Of a stretch of 64,000 bases of DNA, positions 33,530-44,895 are shown one piece after another. Location: the NCBI GenBank assembly GCA_016169945.1, contig JADLSH010000367.1:8047501-8111500 (forward strand), read 5' to 3'. The stretch is from Trachythela sp. YZ-2020. Taxonomy: Eukaryota; Cnidaria; Anthozoa; Malacalcyonacea; Clavulariidae. Made by a program: the position numbers and the translations under genes. Within the stretch, counting starts at the first letter, position 1, and the number at the start of each line of letters is the position of its first letter. The notes beneath the pieces are model-generated. The model ran no database searches. It saw only the letters and a program-made list of their open reading frames with translations, and was not told the origin of the DNA.

Positions 33530-33937
33530 ATTAAATGTTTGTAGGTGTGTCAAAAGATTGTTTTATGGGTCACGTCAGCAAAGGTTAATAAGCAATTTTT
33601 AATATTGATTTTATTTCAATAATTGTTTAAATGAATCACATTAATTATATCGAATAGTTCATTACTGCAAAAATAGCATATTGCAGCAATCAGGTAAAAT
33701 GTGACGGAGTGTTTCTTTAATCTCAAATAACAATTGTTTCAATGAATTGCTATTTTTAATTGGATAGTGTTTATATGTTCCACTATATAAGTGTACGCTT
33801 GCTTTAGCGTATTAATACTCTTTGATTACTTAATCCAGTTAGTTCAATATATTGATATATGGTCAATCATTATTAATCAATAATCCAGTAAAATGTGCTT
33901 TAGATGCAATTAAAGTCGTGGCAAGTATGCAATTTAG
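33530..33937 (-). other. 3' flank of a third terpene synthase locus, coding region absent
   Basis: The sequence matches the 3' flanks of both terpene synthases (46144-46850 and 17585-18312). The match ends at 'gtcgtggcaagta' (about 33937), which in gene 2 lies only a few bases after the stop codon. Right of that point is the arm of the large palindrome, not coding sequence. To the left the flank continues, broken by MITEs, to about 32090. No trace of the synthase coding region is seen here. Confidence 0.75.
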
Positions 33938-34917
33938 ATACCAAGATAATTTACCAAAGTAAAGTGTACTCAAGAATATGTTAAGACTTTTATCAAGGAT
34001 TCAAGAGGGTTTCATGCATTGAAAATAGACGACACTGTTTAACAGACAAACTATGAAAATATATAGAAAAGTATCCTACATAATATCGGCTGTGTCCACG
34101 AAAATTCATTGTACCAGCTGGAACAATGTTGCATGAAATGATTAAAACTTGGCATGGTTGTCAAATACTGTGCTGTTTACATGAAATACCAGTGTGAAAT
34201 ACTGATAATGATTATATAATTGCCTACCGATGATGTATACGAAATATATGTCATTTTAAGGAAAGTACAATGAATAAACACCTAAAGATATTCTTTAAAT
34301 TAATATGTGCATGATAGAAAAGAGAAATGGAATATCATCCAAAAAAGCATAAGCATTAATCATAAACAATATCTAACTACTGTAGTAATTAACGATGACC
34401 AATGATGCTATTTAATTATTCTTGGCATGGCATATTTACTTCTTGAACCCTATTGCAGTCCGGCTGAACAAATTAGTATTTGTGATGGGCTCATTGTGTG
34501 TGATTACTATAGCTCCTGAATGTAATCTATTGAAATTTATAGGTTCCCAAAGCGGGCAAAGGATATTTTTCGTGAACCAATTCTCGAAATTTAAAAAGTA
34601 ACTGACCGCGTTACTTTTTGGCTAAGCTTTCAAATTAATCGGTAAACATGTAGGCTTTACAGCTCTACCTTTTTCAGTTTTCAAAATCTACATTTGATAA
34701 TACACCACAATAAAGTTTTTTAATACACCCTGTATAGATTTTAATTAATATCTCAGGCTCTGTTAAAAATTCAATACGTGCCTCTACGAAACATTCAAAG
34801 TGTATTGTAAACATATCTTTAAAAAGTTGATGATGGTTCTTGCTTCAATGACGATCTTTTAAGCAAGCACATGCGGCAATAAGAGAATGATGAGCACAAA
34901 TTTCAAGAAAGACGCTT

Positions 34918-35761
34918 TATCCCCGAGCCGGCGCGAAGCGCCGTGCGAGGGTACTAATTCCGCTCGGAGATTTACGCCCGGGTATGTGAAAACATTGTGG
35001 AATGCAAAGTCGTCCGCCATTTTTTTTTGTCATGGACTCGACCTTTTCGTAAGTTATGCGCATGCGCAAGTTCAAGCCGAGAGAATTTTCCATTTTGCAA
35101 ACTTTTTTCAAAAAAGTTTTGCACTCATTTTATAAGTAAGTCTCTATGTAAGTAAGTTTATATGTTAAGTCACCAAAAGTTATTTAGAGGACAAATTAAC
35201 AAGAGGAAAAACAGTCGAAAGACCGAAAAAGGAGCGTTTTAAACAGGCAAGTGTCTATTTTACATGCTTGCTTTGCCGATTTTTTAACATAGCATCCAGT
35301 ATAGTTTGTGAATTTGAAAATGTGTAGATCATTCTGTGTGGTCAATACAACATTGATTGATCTTTTTAGTATTGATTCAAATATGTTATAGAAAAATAAA
35401 AAAAAAACATTAAATCTCAAAAACCTCATTGCAAAAGCAAGTGCGAAGTATAAAAATACTCCTCGAAAAGCAGTTGAAGTTTTTGAAAATTTCGAAACGT
35501 TTTGTGAACGTCTAAGGTTGAATGTTACAGTAAATCAAAGCTAAAAGAGTACATAATATCATACCCACTTTATATAGTTGGGCAATTGATAATTTTATAG
35601 TTAAAAACAAAATAATATTTGTACAAATTAAAATATAAAAAACATACAATGTTGCGTGTTACCATGGTTACATTTGTCGAACTTCATGTTAAAATAACTT
35701 TTGAGGAGTAAATTGTTTGGTTCAAATGGGCGAGGGGATTCTGCATGCATGTATTTCTAGT
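34918..35761. mobile_element. Insertion found only in the left palindrome arm
   Basis: At the mirror position in the right arm (about 40150) the sequence runs on without this block. It starts in a GC-rich stretch (gagccggcgcgaagcgccg) and is otherwise AT-rich. I did not find clear terminal repeats or a coding region, so the class is unknown. Confidence 0.55.
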
Positions 35762-37201
35762 ATATTGCGTTATGTATTCAAGTGCATTACGCAAGGTCAC
35801 TTTTGTGCATGTTACGGAGTGGTAGGACAATCCATGCGCGTTCACATGCTGACATGCAAGGTCATAGTTCGAAATTCGAGGATGCACTTCGTGCTTTTTA
35901 CTACTTAATTATTAGTAATTGGTGACTGGCACTCACTGCATGGTACTAACAGACATGCAGCGATAATAATTTCCAGTCATGGGGTGTATATTTGAACAAA
36001 TATTTTTAAATATATATCTTATAATAACCACAGAACCACACTTGACCGCGCAAAGCCTAATCACGTTGAATACGCGCAGTGCATGTGCTAATATTAAATT
36101 TAGTGATCAGTGACTGAAACACGATCTGACTGTGTCTATGATCAGTGTGATGTGTAGAAAGACTCATCCTGCAAATACAAAGCAAAAAAGGAAATAGAGA
36201 GCGCATGGCTGAACGTTTATATATATTCGATATCTTATAATGCGTCGATATTTTTAATGAATAGGAACAACTGCAGCACTACTTCTGTACTGGCACTCAC
36301 TGGTACTAACAATTAACTCTGATCGACATTGCCTGATATACGTAGTGTCACCCTGATCGACCTCACTTATACACTGGTACAGCCTGGTATTGCCACAATA
36401 AATTGCTATACATTTAGCTCATTATGACCAGATTTAGCATAATTATGCTATTTTAGCATAACTTTACTATTTGAAGAATAGGTTTAGCATAATGAAAAAT
36501 TTAGAAATTTTAGCATAAAGTTCTATGAAAATTACAGGATATTTTGGAAAACATTTTGTTCTTAATGTCGTCTTGTCTTTTGACTTGTTCGTAAAAATCC
36601 ATGTTTTGTAATGTTACAATTTTATGTAGGAATGTAATTATGTTATTGTAAATGCTATTGGCATACCACTGAAAGTCAAGCGAAATACTGATGTCGTGAG
36701 GAAATTAGGATTTGAGCCGACAAGCGAGAAAACTTCATTGCCCGCGCGCTGCCGTTCGAATGAAATCGACTTGTCTTCAACTGAAATTGGACGCGGTTGC
36801 ATAAATTGAAGTTAATTTACTCCATATATGCGCCATATAAATACAACGTTAGGATGCTTTAGAGCCATGCTGCTAGAGTACTATCCTGATGCAGCTTCAG
36901 TAACATTTGATCCCGGTGATCCAAGCCAAGGAGCTGGAAAATAGTGTGTCTAAAAGGTAACTCTGCACGCATACTTCGGGACAAAATATCTTGTTGCAGT
37001 TAACATTTCTCTCTGCCGGGACCACAGTAATTGGCTGCATTAAGCTGCTGTGGCATCCCTGTCACACAATGATTATACTTGGCAAAACTTAATAAATAAA
37101 CAAATAAAACAGTTTATTTGAACAACCGAGGAGCGAAACATATGTGTTGACAGTTGCGGGGCATAATGTAGATCAAACATGTCTGCGATGAAACGCAATC
37201 A

Positions 37202-37690
37202 ATGCAATTGAATAATAAATTTGACGTGTTAACAATAGATGACACATTTGATGAAGCGGAACAAAGTAATTTAACGCAGACGACTATACCGCCTTGTGTA
37301 GCAGTTGAAGGTCTTGAAGATAGTCAACATATCAATGAAATTCCTAATTCAAAATTGCAAGTAAATCAACCTCTTAATGCGAATTTAAAGATCCATCCCG
37401 ACCAATCTACTAAAAATTCCACTCCCTGTCCGTTTCTCTTAGGGCGGGGCTGGTGCGCTAAAGGATATAATTGTGATTTCAAACACCTACAACGCCCACA
37501 TACAAATGTACCATTCAAAGATTTACCTAAATACAGAGTACCTTGCCCCTTCCTGCAAAGGGGAGGGTATTGCCTGAAAGGGAATCGATGTGATTTCTCA
37601 CACAGTGGGTCTCGACATGTTCCGTCGACACATAGGCCTGAGATGGATAGCCATACGTATCCTATTTCTTTTTTTATCCAAGCAGCAAAG
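37202..37690 (+). CDS. LINE ORF1 with two CCCH zinc fingers (partial)
   Basis: The first ~160 codons are shared with the inverted copy at 38210-38701. Two fingers of C-x8-C-x5-C-x3-H spacing are present: CPFLLGRGWCAKGYNCDFKH at about residues 76-95 and CPFLQRGGYCLKGNRCDFSH at about 115-134. A LINE endonuclease frame follows and overlaps. ORF1 proteins bind the element RNA, and CCCH fingers are RNA-binding modules, so the fingers suit that role. The frame itself continues to 37903, but from about 37700 the overlapping frame gives the better protein, so the tail of ORF1 is probably not native. An internal deletion may have fused ORF1 to mid-endonuclease. Confidence 0.7.
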
Positions 37691-37699
37691 GACGGTGAA

Positions 37700-38205
37700 C
37701 CCAATACCGCTAACATATCAGAAAACTCGCATTTTGCAGGGTCTCCAATATTACTCTGCGACTCCACGGCCAACCCACCCTTGGTTAAAACCTTTAATGG
37801 ACATCCCAATATACCCTTCTCTCCCACGGGGGGAGGGGTGCGCATACGTTTCCCATGCAATACGTTCGAAACGCAGATTTGGTTTGGAAAATCCTCTCTT
37901 TGAATGTATGTGGATATGGCTTCGTCCTCACTGATTACCGCGTCCCTTATCGGGTATTATGATCGGTATTGTGTATAACCCACCTGACAAATCGTTTCAG
38001 GAACAAAAAGATCCTTTACAGTATTTGGTCGACTCAGTCGACCTAACCCGAAATCGTTACCTGGACTGTGGAGTGGCCATTTTTTGGGATTTCAACAAAC
38101 TTAATATCTCAGACCTAATATCGCACCATGACTTGAAACAAGTTGTTCGAAGCGCCACCCGTGGCCCGTCTATTTTGGATCTTATAATTACTAACTTCAG
38201 TAAGT
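37700..38205 (+). pseudogene. LINE endonuclease fragment (ORF2)
   Basis: One frame reads from about 37700 to 37934 (including LPRGEGCAYVSHAIRS and ECMWIWLRPH), then after a stop continues from 37959 with IGIVYNPPDKSF, a degenerate DFN block (FWDFNKLNIS) and GPSILDLIITNFSKFY. These are motifs of the exonuclease-endonuclease-phosphatase domain of CR1/Jockey-like LINEs. The reverse transcriptase is missing because the sequence turns into the inverted copy at about 38210. Confidence 0.75.
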
Positions 38206-38209
38206 TCTA

Positions 38210-38701
38210 CTATAGTATTGGGTTCACCGTCCTTGGATAAAAAAGAAATAGGATACGTATGGCTATCCATCTCAGGCCTATGTGTCGACGGAACATGTCG
38301 AGACACACTGTGTGAGAAATCACATCGATTTTAATACCCTCTCCTTTGTAGGAAGGGGCAAGGTACTCTGTTTTAGATAAATCTTTGAATGGTACATTTG
38401 TATGTGGGCGTTGTAGGTGTTTGAAATCACAATTATATCCTTTAGCGCACCAGCCCCGCCCTAAGAGAAACGGACAGGGAGTGGAATTTTTAGTAGATTG
38501 GTCGGGATGGATCTTTAAATTCGCATTAAGAGGTTGATTTACTTGCAATTTTGAATTAGGAATTTCATTGATATGTTGACTATCTTCAAGACCTTCAACT
38601 GCTACACAAGGCGGTATAGTCGTCTGCGTTAAATTACTTTGTTCCGCTTCATCAAATGTGTCATCTATTGTTAACACCTCAAATTTATTATTCAATTGCA
38701 T
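38210..38701 (-). pseudogene. Inverted partial copy of the CCCH-finger LINE ORF1
   Basis: The first ~110 codons match 37202 onwards almost exactly and contain the first finger intact. The second finger is damaged by a small deletion and frame change (the frame passes through KTEYLAPSYKGEGIKIDVIS). The copy ends at the palindrome centre, near 38216. Confidence 0.8.
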
Positions 38702-41700
38702 TGATTGCGTTTCATCGCAGACATGTTTGATCTACATTATGCCCCGCAACTCTCAACACATATGTTTCGCTCCTCGGTTGTTCAAATAAACTGTTTTATT
38801 TGTTTATTTAATAAGTTTTGCCAAGTATAATCATTGTGTGACAGGGATGCCACAGCAGCTTAATGCAGCCAATTACTGTGGTCCCGGCAGAGAGAAATGT
38901 TAACCGCAACAAGATATTTTGTCCCGAAGTATGCGTGCTGAGTTACATTTTAGACACACTATTTTCCAGCACCTTGGCTTGGATCACCGGGATCAAATGT
39001 TACTAAAGCTGCATCAGGATAGTACTCTAGCAGCATGACTCTAAAGCATCTTAACGCTGTATTTATATGGCGCATATATGGAGCAAATTAACTTCAATTT
39101 ATGCAACCGCGTCCAATTTCAGTTGAAGACAAGTCGATTTCATTCGAACGGCAGCGAGCAGACAATGAAGTTTTCTCGCTTGTCGGCTCAAATCCTAATT
39201 TCCTCACGACATTATATTTCGCTTGACTTTCAGTGGTATGCCACCAATAGCATTTACAATAACATAATTGCATTCCTACATAAAATTGTAACATTACAAA
39301 ACATGCATTTTTACGAACAAGTCAAAAGACAAGAACGACATTTAGAACAAATGTTTTCCAAAATATCCTGTAATTTTCATAGAACTTTATGCTAAAATTT
39401 CTAAATTTTTCATTATGCTAAACCTCTTCTTCAAATGGTAAAATTATGCTAAATCTGGTCACAATGAGCTAAATGTATAGAAATTTATTGTGGCAATACC
39501 AGGCTGTACCAGTGTATAAGTGAGGTCGATCAGGGTGACACTACGTACCAGGCAGTGTCGATCAGAGTTAATTGTTAGTACCAGTGAGTGCCAGTACAGA
39601 AGTAGTACTGCAGTTGTTCCTATACATTAAAAATATCGACGCATTATAAGATATCGAATATATATAAACGTTCAGCCATGCGCTCTCTATTTCCTTTTTG
39701 CTTTGTATTTGCAGGATGAGTCTTTCTACACATCACACTGATCACAGACACAGTCAGATCGTGTTTCAGTCACTGATCACTAAATTTAATATTAGCACAT
39801 GCACTGCGCGCATTCAACGTGATTAGGCTTGGCGCGGTCAAGTGTGGTTCTGTCATATATGTCTTAGAATGCTGTCTTATCGTTGTTTTGCGTTATTATA
39901 AGATATATATTTAAAAATATTTGTTCAAATATACACCCCATGACTGGAAATTATTATCGCTGCATCATGTCTGTTAGTACCAGCGAGTGCCAGCCACCAA
40001 TTACTAATAATTAAGTAGTAAAAAGCACGAAGTGCATGCTCGAATTTCGGACTATGACCTTGCACGTGAACGCGCATGGATTGTCGTACCACTTCGTAAC
40101 ATGCACAACAGTGACCTTGCGTAATGCACTTGAATATATAACGCAATATATAAAGCGTCTTACTTGAAATTTGTGCTCATCATTCTCTTATTGCTGCATG
40201 TGCTTGCTTAACAAGATCGTCAGTGAAGCAAGAACCATCATCAACTTTTTTAAGGTATGTTTATAATACACTTTGAATGTTTCGTAGAGGCACGTATTGA
40301 ATGTTTAACAGAGCCTGAGATATTAATTAAAATCTATATACAGGGTGTGTAACGTGTATTAAAAAACTTTCAAATTGAAATGTACATTTTGAAAACTGAA
40401 AAGAATCAAGCTGTAAAGCGTATATGTTTACCGATTCATTTGAAGGCTTATAGCCATTCACTATTCAGCTTTCCAACGGCCGGTTACTTTTTAAATTTCA
40501 ACAATTGGTTCACGAAAAATATTATCCTTTGCCCGCTTTGGGAACCTATAAATTTCAATAGATTACATTCAGGAGCTACAGTAATCACACACAATGAGCC
40601 CATCGCAAATGCTAATTTGTTCATAGTAAATATCGAGGAGCAAATCACTCCTAAAAAGTGTACGAGATTGAAAAATCGTTGTTATTTTTTTTGTGTGATT
40701 TTTCTGAAGATGCACGAGATTTAAATCAGTGATTTGCCCCTCGGTAAATATCCCATTAACAGTCATTCAGAAGCCAACCAAGAATAACTAAATAGCATCA
40801 TTGTTCATCGTTTAATACTACAGTAGTTAGATATTTTTATGATTAATGCTTATGCTTTTTTGGATGCTATTCCACTTCTCTTTTCTGTCGCATATTAAGT
40901 TAAAGAATATCAAAGTATGATACAGCCTTTTAGGTGGTCATTATATTCACAGTATTTTCCTTAAAATGACATATATTTTGTATACATCATCGGTAGGCAA
41001 TTATATAATCATTATCAGTATTTCACACTGGTATTTCATGTAAACAGTGAAGTATTTGACAACAATGACAGGTTTTAATCATTTCATGCAACATTGTTCC
41101 AGCTGTTACAATGAATTTTCAGTGGACACAGCAGATATTATGTAGGATACGTTTCTATATATTTTTCATAGTTTGTCTATTAAACAGTGTCGTCTATTTT
41201 CAATGCATGAAACCCTCTTGAATCCTTGATAAAAGGCTTAACATATTCTTGAGTACACTTTATTTGGTAAATTATCTTGGTATCTAAATTGCATTATGTC
41301 ATCAATCCACAACTATTCGGCGAGGTTTCAGCATAATTTGTACAATTTTCACTCCAAACCATAAGCATATCTCCTTCTTTTCAAGATCGTTCAAACAAGT
41401 TTGCTTAGTACTTTTGCTTTCCGAAATCCTTTGTTTTGGCGAAAAAACAGCCTCGCAAACACATTTCCCAATACTGTTGCCATTTGGGGCCCCGGAAGTG
41501 AAATTTCGCATATTGATTTTGGCTTCATTTTTGATAGTAAGGTAGTTCAATCCAGTGTACTATGAGATCAGTGCTTCAGGTACGTGAAAGACTTCTAATA
41601 TCCAAACTCAAACGTAGCCTGGATACTAATAGGATACCTCTGTTCCCCCTTTTCTTGATCCTTATATGAAGAGTCTGTCACCGTTCTACGGAAAATCGTC

Positions 41701-41817
41701 AGTTTTGGGTGAGATGGGTTCGGATAAATTCTAAAAATTATCACCTCTTCGTTTATAAAGTTCATTGTATTTGGATTTAAAACAAAGCTGACATGCATGT
41801 GCCAGTGGAATGTACCA

Positions 41818-43309
41818 CATCTTTAATGGTCTATTCTAAAACTACACCCGAATGACAGACGACTACAGACGAGTGACAGACGGCTACAGACGAGTAACAG
41901 ACGACTACAGACGAGTAACAGACGACTACAGACGAGTGACAGACGACTACAGACGAGTGACAGACGACTACAGACGAGTAACAGACGACTACAGACGAGT
42001 AACAGACGACTACAGACGAGTGACAGACGACTACAGACGAGTAACAGACGAGTCTAGACGACTACAGACGAGTAAATTTTCGAAATACGACTGACATTCA
42101 GGTACATACAAGTTCATACGACCATAGGCGGCTCTTTGATATATTCACTTGATAAAGCTTGAAAACACGCGCGCGTGAAAATCTTTCATGCTCGCGTGAC
42201 GCTCGCGCGCGTGCACACAAGTCTATTCGGTCCATTGATTCGGTCTAATATATTGACAAGGTTGGCAAGTTTTTTCAACTCAAACTCATCTACAACTTTT
42301 ACAAATGCAAAATGTTCCACAAATTACAAACAACTCTACAAAAACTACATCACTTGTCTATAGTATAGTTATATCACTTGTATATAGTATAGTTATATGT
42401 ATAGTTATGTATTTATAGTTATGTACAGTTATGTATTTTGTTTTTCCCGCCGCCTGCCTGTGTAATTTGCAGAAAACGTTATGTAAAGTAGCCAATCAGC
42501 GCCTTCTTCAAAATTTAAAATCTGTGTCGTATGCATAGGGTGTGGGTCCAGCATAGTTTTGAAAACTATGTTAAAAAAGCGAATATATTTCGGGTTTTTG
42601 ACAAAACTTTGTCAAAACTATGCTGGACCCACACCCTATGCATAAGTCATAGTTTTTAAATTTTGAAGAAGGCGCTGATTGGCTACTTTACACAATGTTT
42701 TCTGCAAATTACACAGGCAGGCGGCGGGAAAAACAAAATACATAACTGTACATAACTATAAATACATAACTATACATATAACTATACTATATACAAGTGG
42801 TGTAGTTTTTGTAGAGTTTTTGTTTGTAATTTGTGGAAAACTCTGCATTTGTAAAAGTTGTAGATGAGTTTGAGTTGAAAAAATTTGTCAACCTTGTCAA
42901 TATATTAGACCGAATCAATGGACCGAATAGACTTTTGTGCACGCGCGCGAGCGTCACGCGAGCATGAAATATTTTCACGCGCGCGTGTTTTCAAGCTTTA
43001 TCAAGTGAATATATCAAAGAAAAGCTTTCAGAAAATATTAAAAACCAGAATTTTTGGGCCCCCTATGGTCGTATGAACTTGTATGTACCTGAATGTCAGT
43101 CGTATTTCGAAAATTTACTCGTCTGTAGTCGTCTAGACTCGTCTGTAGTCGTCTGTCACTCGTCTGTTACTCGTCTGTTACTCGTCTGTTACTCGTCTGT
43201 AGTCGTCTGTTACTCGTCTGTATCGTCTGTCACTCGTCTGTAGTCGTCTGTACTCGTCTGTTACTCGTCTGTCATTCGGGTGTAGTTTTAGAATAGATCC
43301 ATCTTTAAT
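41818..43309. mobile_element. Foldback element with 10-bp target duplication (copy 1)
   Basis: The element is 41828-43299. Its ends read G(G/A)TCTATTCTAAAACTACACC as inverted repeats, and the direct repeat catctttaat flanks it (41818-41827 and 43300-43309). Each arm starts with a tandem array of a 21-bp unit (ACAGACGACTACAGACGAGT), then continues with mirrored sequence to a central palindrome at about 42525-42655. A 9-10-bp duplication again fits Mutator-like foldback elements. The open frame of repeated DDYRRVT is a by-product of the array. Confidence 0.85.
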
Positions 43310-44009
43310 ATATATATAGACTCCAGTTTTAAAGTTAATTTACAACGAATTCCTAATCATTTTAGGAATAATTAATATTTTATAAAGAAACAGGGTTTTA
43401 ACTTTTAACTGTTTATTGTATAACAAGACGCCGGATCAGGCGTTCACTACGGCTGGGGGCGATATAATTAAAATACGAACAAAATGGACAAAGCGTCAGC
43501 ATATAACAGATGCATAATAATTAAGAAAAACACCTGATGTTAATGTGACTGGATAGAAAATTGTTAGCCTAGATGTCACAAGATTGCATAATTCCACACA
43601 AAAAACTTTGATATCAGACATCATAGCGTAAAATAAAAAATTAAAAAGCTAAAGTGTTGGTTGTTGCTGTTCAAACAATTTTATATTGTTTTTAACAAAA
43701 TTGTTCATAACGAGATCTCAAGTCATTTGAGTTTGTTTTGCCTGTTATTAACATTCATATAACCATTGTATTGGTATTAATATTTCTATTGATATTCTTT
43801 TGGCATTCAAATCAATACGTTTGTGATTCAAATTAATAATTTGGCATTCAAAGTTCAGTTGGCATTCTAAGTAAGTTTATAATAATCCATGACGAGAAGG
43901 AATTCCAATGTGACAAAGCTTTGCAATCCTCGCCCAAAGGCGAAAAGGCACTAAGTGGCAAGTGCAAGGCAAGTGCAAGCGCGTAAGGCAAGTGGGCAAG
44001 TAAGTAAGC

Positions 44010-44018
44010 AAGTAGCGC

Positions 44019-44083
<65 letters not shown>

Positions 44084-44086
44084 TGG
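44010..44086. repeat. (GTAA)n microsatellite at a SINE tail
   Basis: About 12-15 units of AAGT/GTAA, directly at the 3' end of the minus-strand SINE. The equivalent array in the other duplication copy is about twice as long (54680-54823). Confidence 0.95.
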
Positions 44087-44440
44087 GGGTGTGCTTATTA
44101 TCCTTACTTGCAGCTGAGAGCTAAGCTGAATTGCGAAGGACACAGCTCAACGTGACCAAGTCGAAGGCTTTCTAGGCGCGCATATGGCAGCCACCTTTTG
44201 CTCGCCATCACGGAGCACAGCTACGGTGGAAGGGCCAGTTAGGAGTTAAACCCAACCCACCCTGTCAACATTCCCTGTGGGAGGAAACCGGAGTACCCGG
44301 AGAAAACCCACGACTTTCGGCAGAGCGTTGACTAACTCTTTTCACATAGCTATCATAAGTCGTCCCCAACGGGACTCGAACCCACGATATCAGAGGTGAA
44401 AGGCGCGTGCTCTGACGATTGCGCCACCGAAGCCCCAAAG
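44087..44440 (-). mobile_element. tRNA-derived SINE, family 2
   Basis: The head on the minus strand has GGTGGCGCAATCGTCAGAGC (A-box region), a TTC anticodon-like loop in CCTTTCAC, and GGTTCGAGTCC (B box). The body includes 'tttctccgggtactccgg', a block I recall from several invertebrate SINE families. It ends in the (TTAC)n tail. A Glu-like tRNA origin is possible but the anticodon stem is degraded. Confidence 0.82.
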
Positions 44441-44895
44441 TTACAACATTGAATTGAATGACACTTAGTAAATGTTTGTAAAATATTCGGGATTCGCCTG
44501 CCAGAAAAATATAAACAAGGCAAGGGGTCCGTATAAATCAGTTTTCGAAATAGTCTTCTTGTATGCTGTTCGTTTTACATGTGTTCTATATTTGCTTCTA
44601 ACATCTTATAGGTCATCATAGAATAAAGTAATGATTTCAACTGTCCCGTGCTATTTTCATTATTCAGAAGAAATGACAAAATGTAAATGCAGTTTTTCAC
44701 ATGAAGCATTATCTCTCTGCTGATGTTTGCGCATATACACATACGCCTAGCGTACCTATTTTTAGTTGCGTCATGGTACCAATATTTGAAAATAGCTTTG
44801 TGCTATCTTCCCGGCAAAGGATTGCTTCAAATGAAGGATCGTAAATGACGTGCTCTATTCTTTCGTTCTGTAGTTCTACTCAGTCTCAGTACATT

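Larger units (their letters stand above)
33938..41297. repeat. Large palindrome (inverted duplication)
   Basis: The left arm 33938-38200 and right arm 38216-41297 are reverse complements by eye over most of their length; the start codons of the two LINE ORF1 copies (37202 and 38701) mirror each other. The left arm holds about 840 bp extra at 34918-35761 and about 500 bp extra beside the centre (37690-38200). At the outer end the match stops abruptly at 33938 on the left and 41297 on the right. The right arm overlaps segmental duplication copy 1. Confidence 0.85.
39293..44570 (+). repeat. Segmental duplication, copy 1
   Basis: Same-orientation near-identical match to 49578-55308. Open frames of identical length recur 10.61 kb apart (for example 40380 and 50992, 41852 and 52465, 42679 and 53290), yet none has a recognisable domain. 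I treat them as shared non-coding sequence. The left edge is near 'acaaaacatgcatttttacg' and the right edge near 'cttcttgtatgctgttcg'. Terpene synthase 2 begins about 330 bp to the right. Confidence 0.92.

Noticed and set aside
37366..37860. 164-codon minus-strand frame opposite the LINE ORF1
   Set aside because: Antisense shadow; the plus strand carries exact CCCH finger spacing and endonuclease motifs.
40380..40724. Identical-length 114-codon frames at 40380 and 50992
   Set aside because: They are duplicates of the same segmental duplication, so conservation is not evidence of selection. The mirrored copy in the left palindrome arm (34500-34690) does not keep the frame.
41302..41550. 82-codon frames on the minus strand at 41302 and 51915
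   Set aside because: Shared only because the block is duplicated. No recognisable domain, and the compositions look non-coding.
41852..42094. Open frame of repeated DDYRRVT, also at 52465-52707
   Set aside because: It is the translation of a 21-bp tandem array in a foldback arm. The array is equally open on the other arm and there is no start context or domain.
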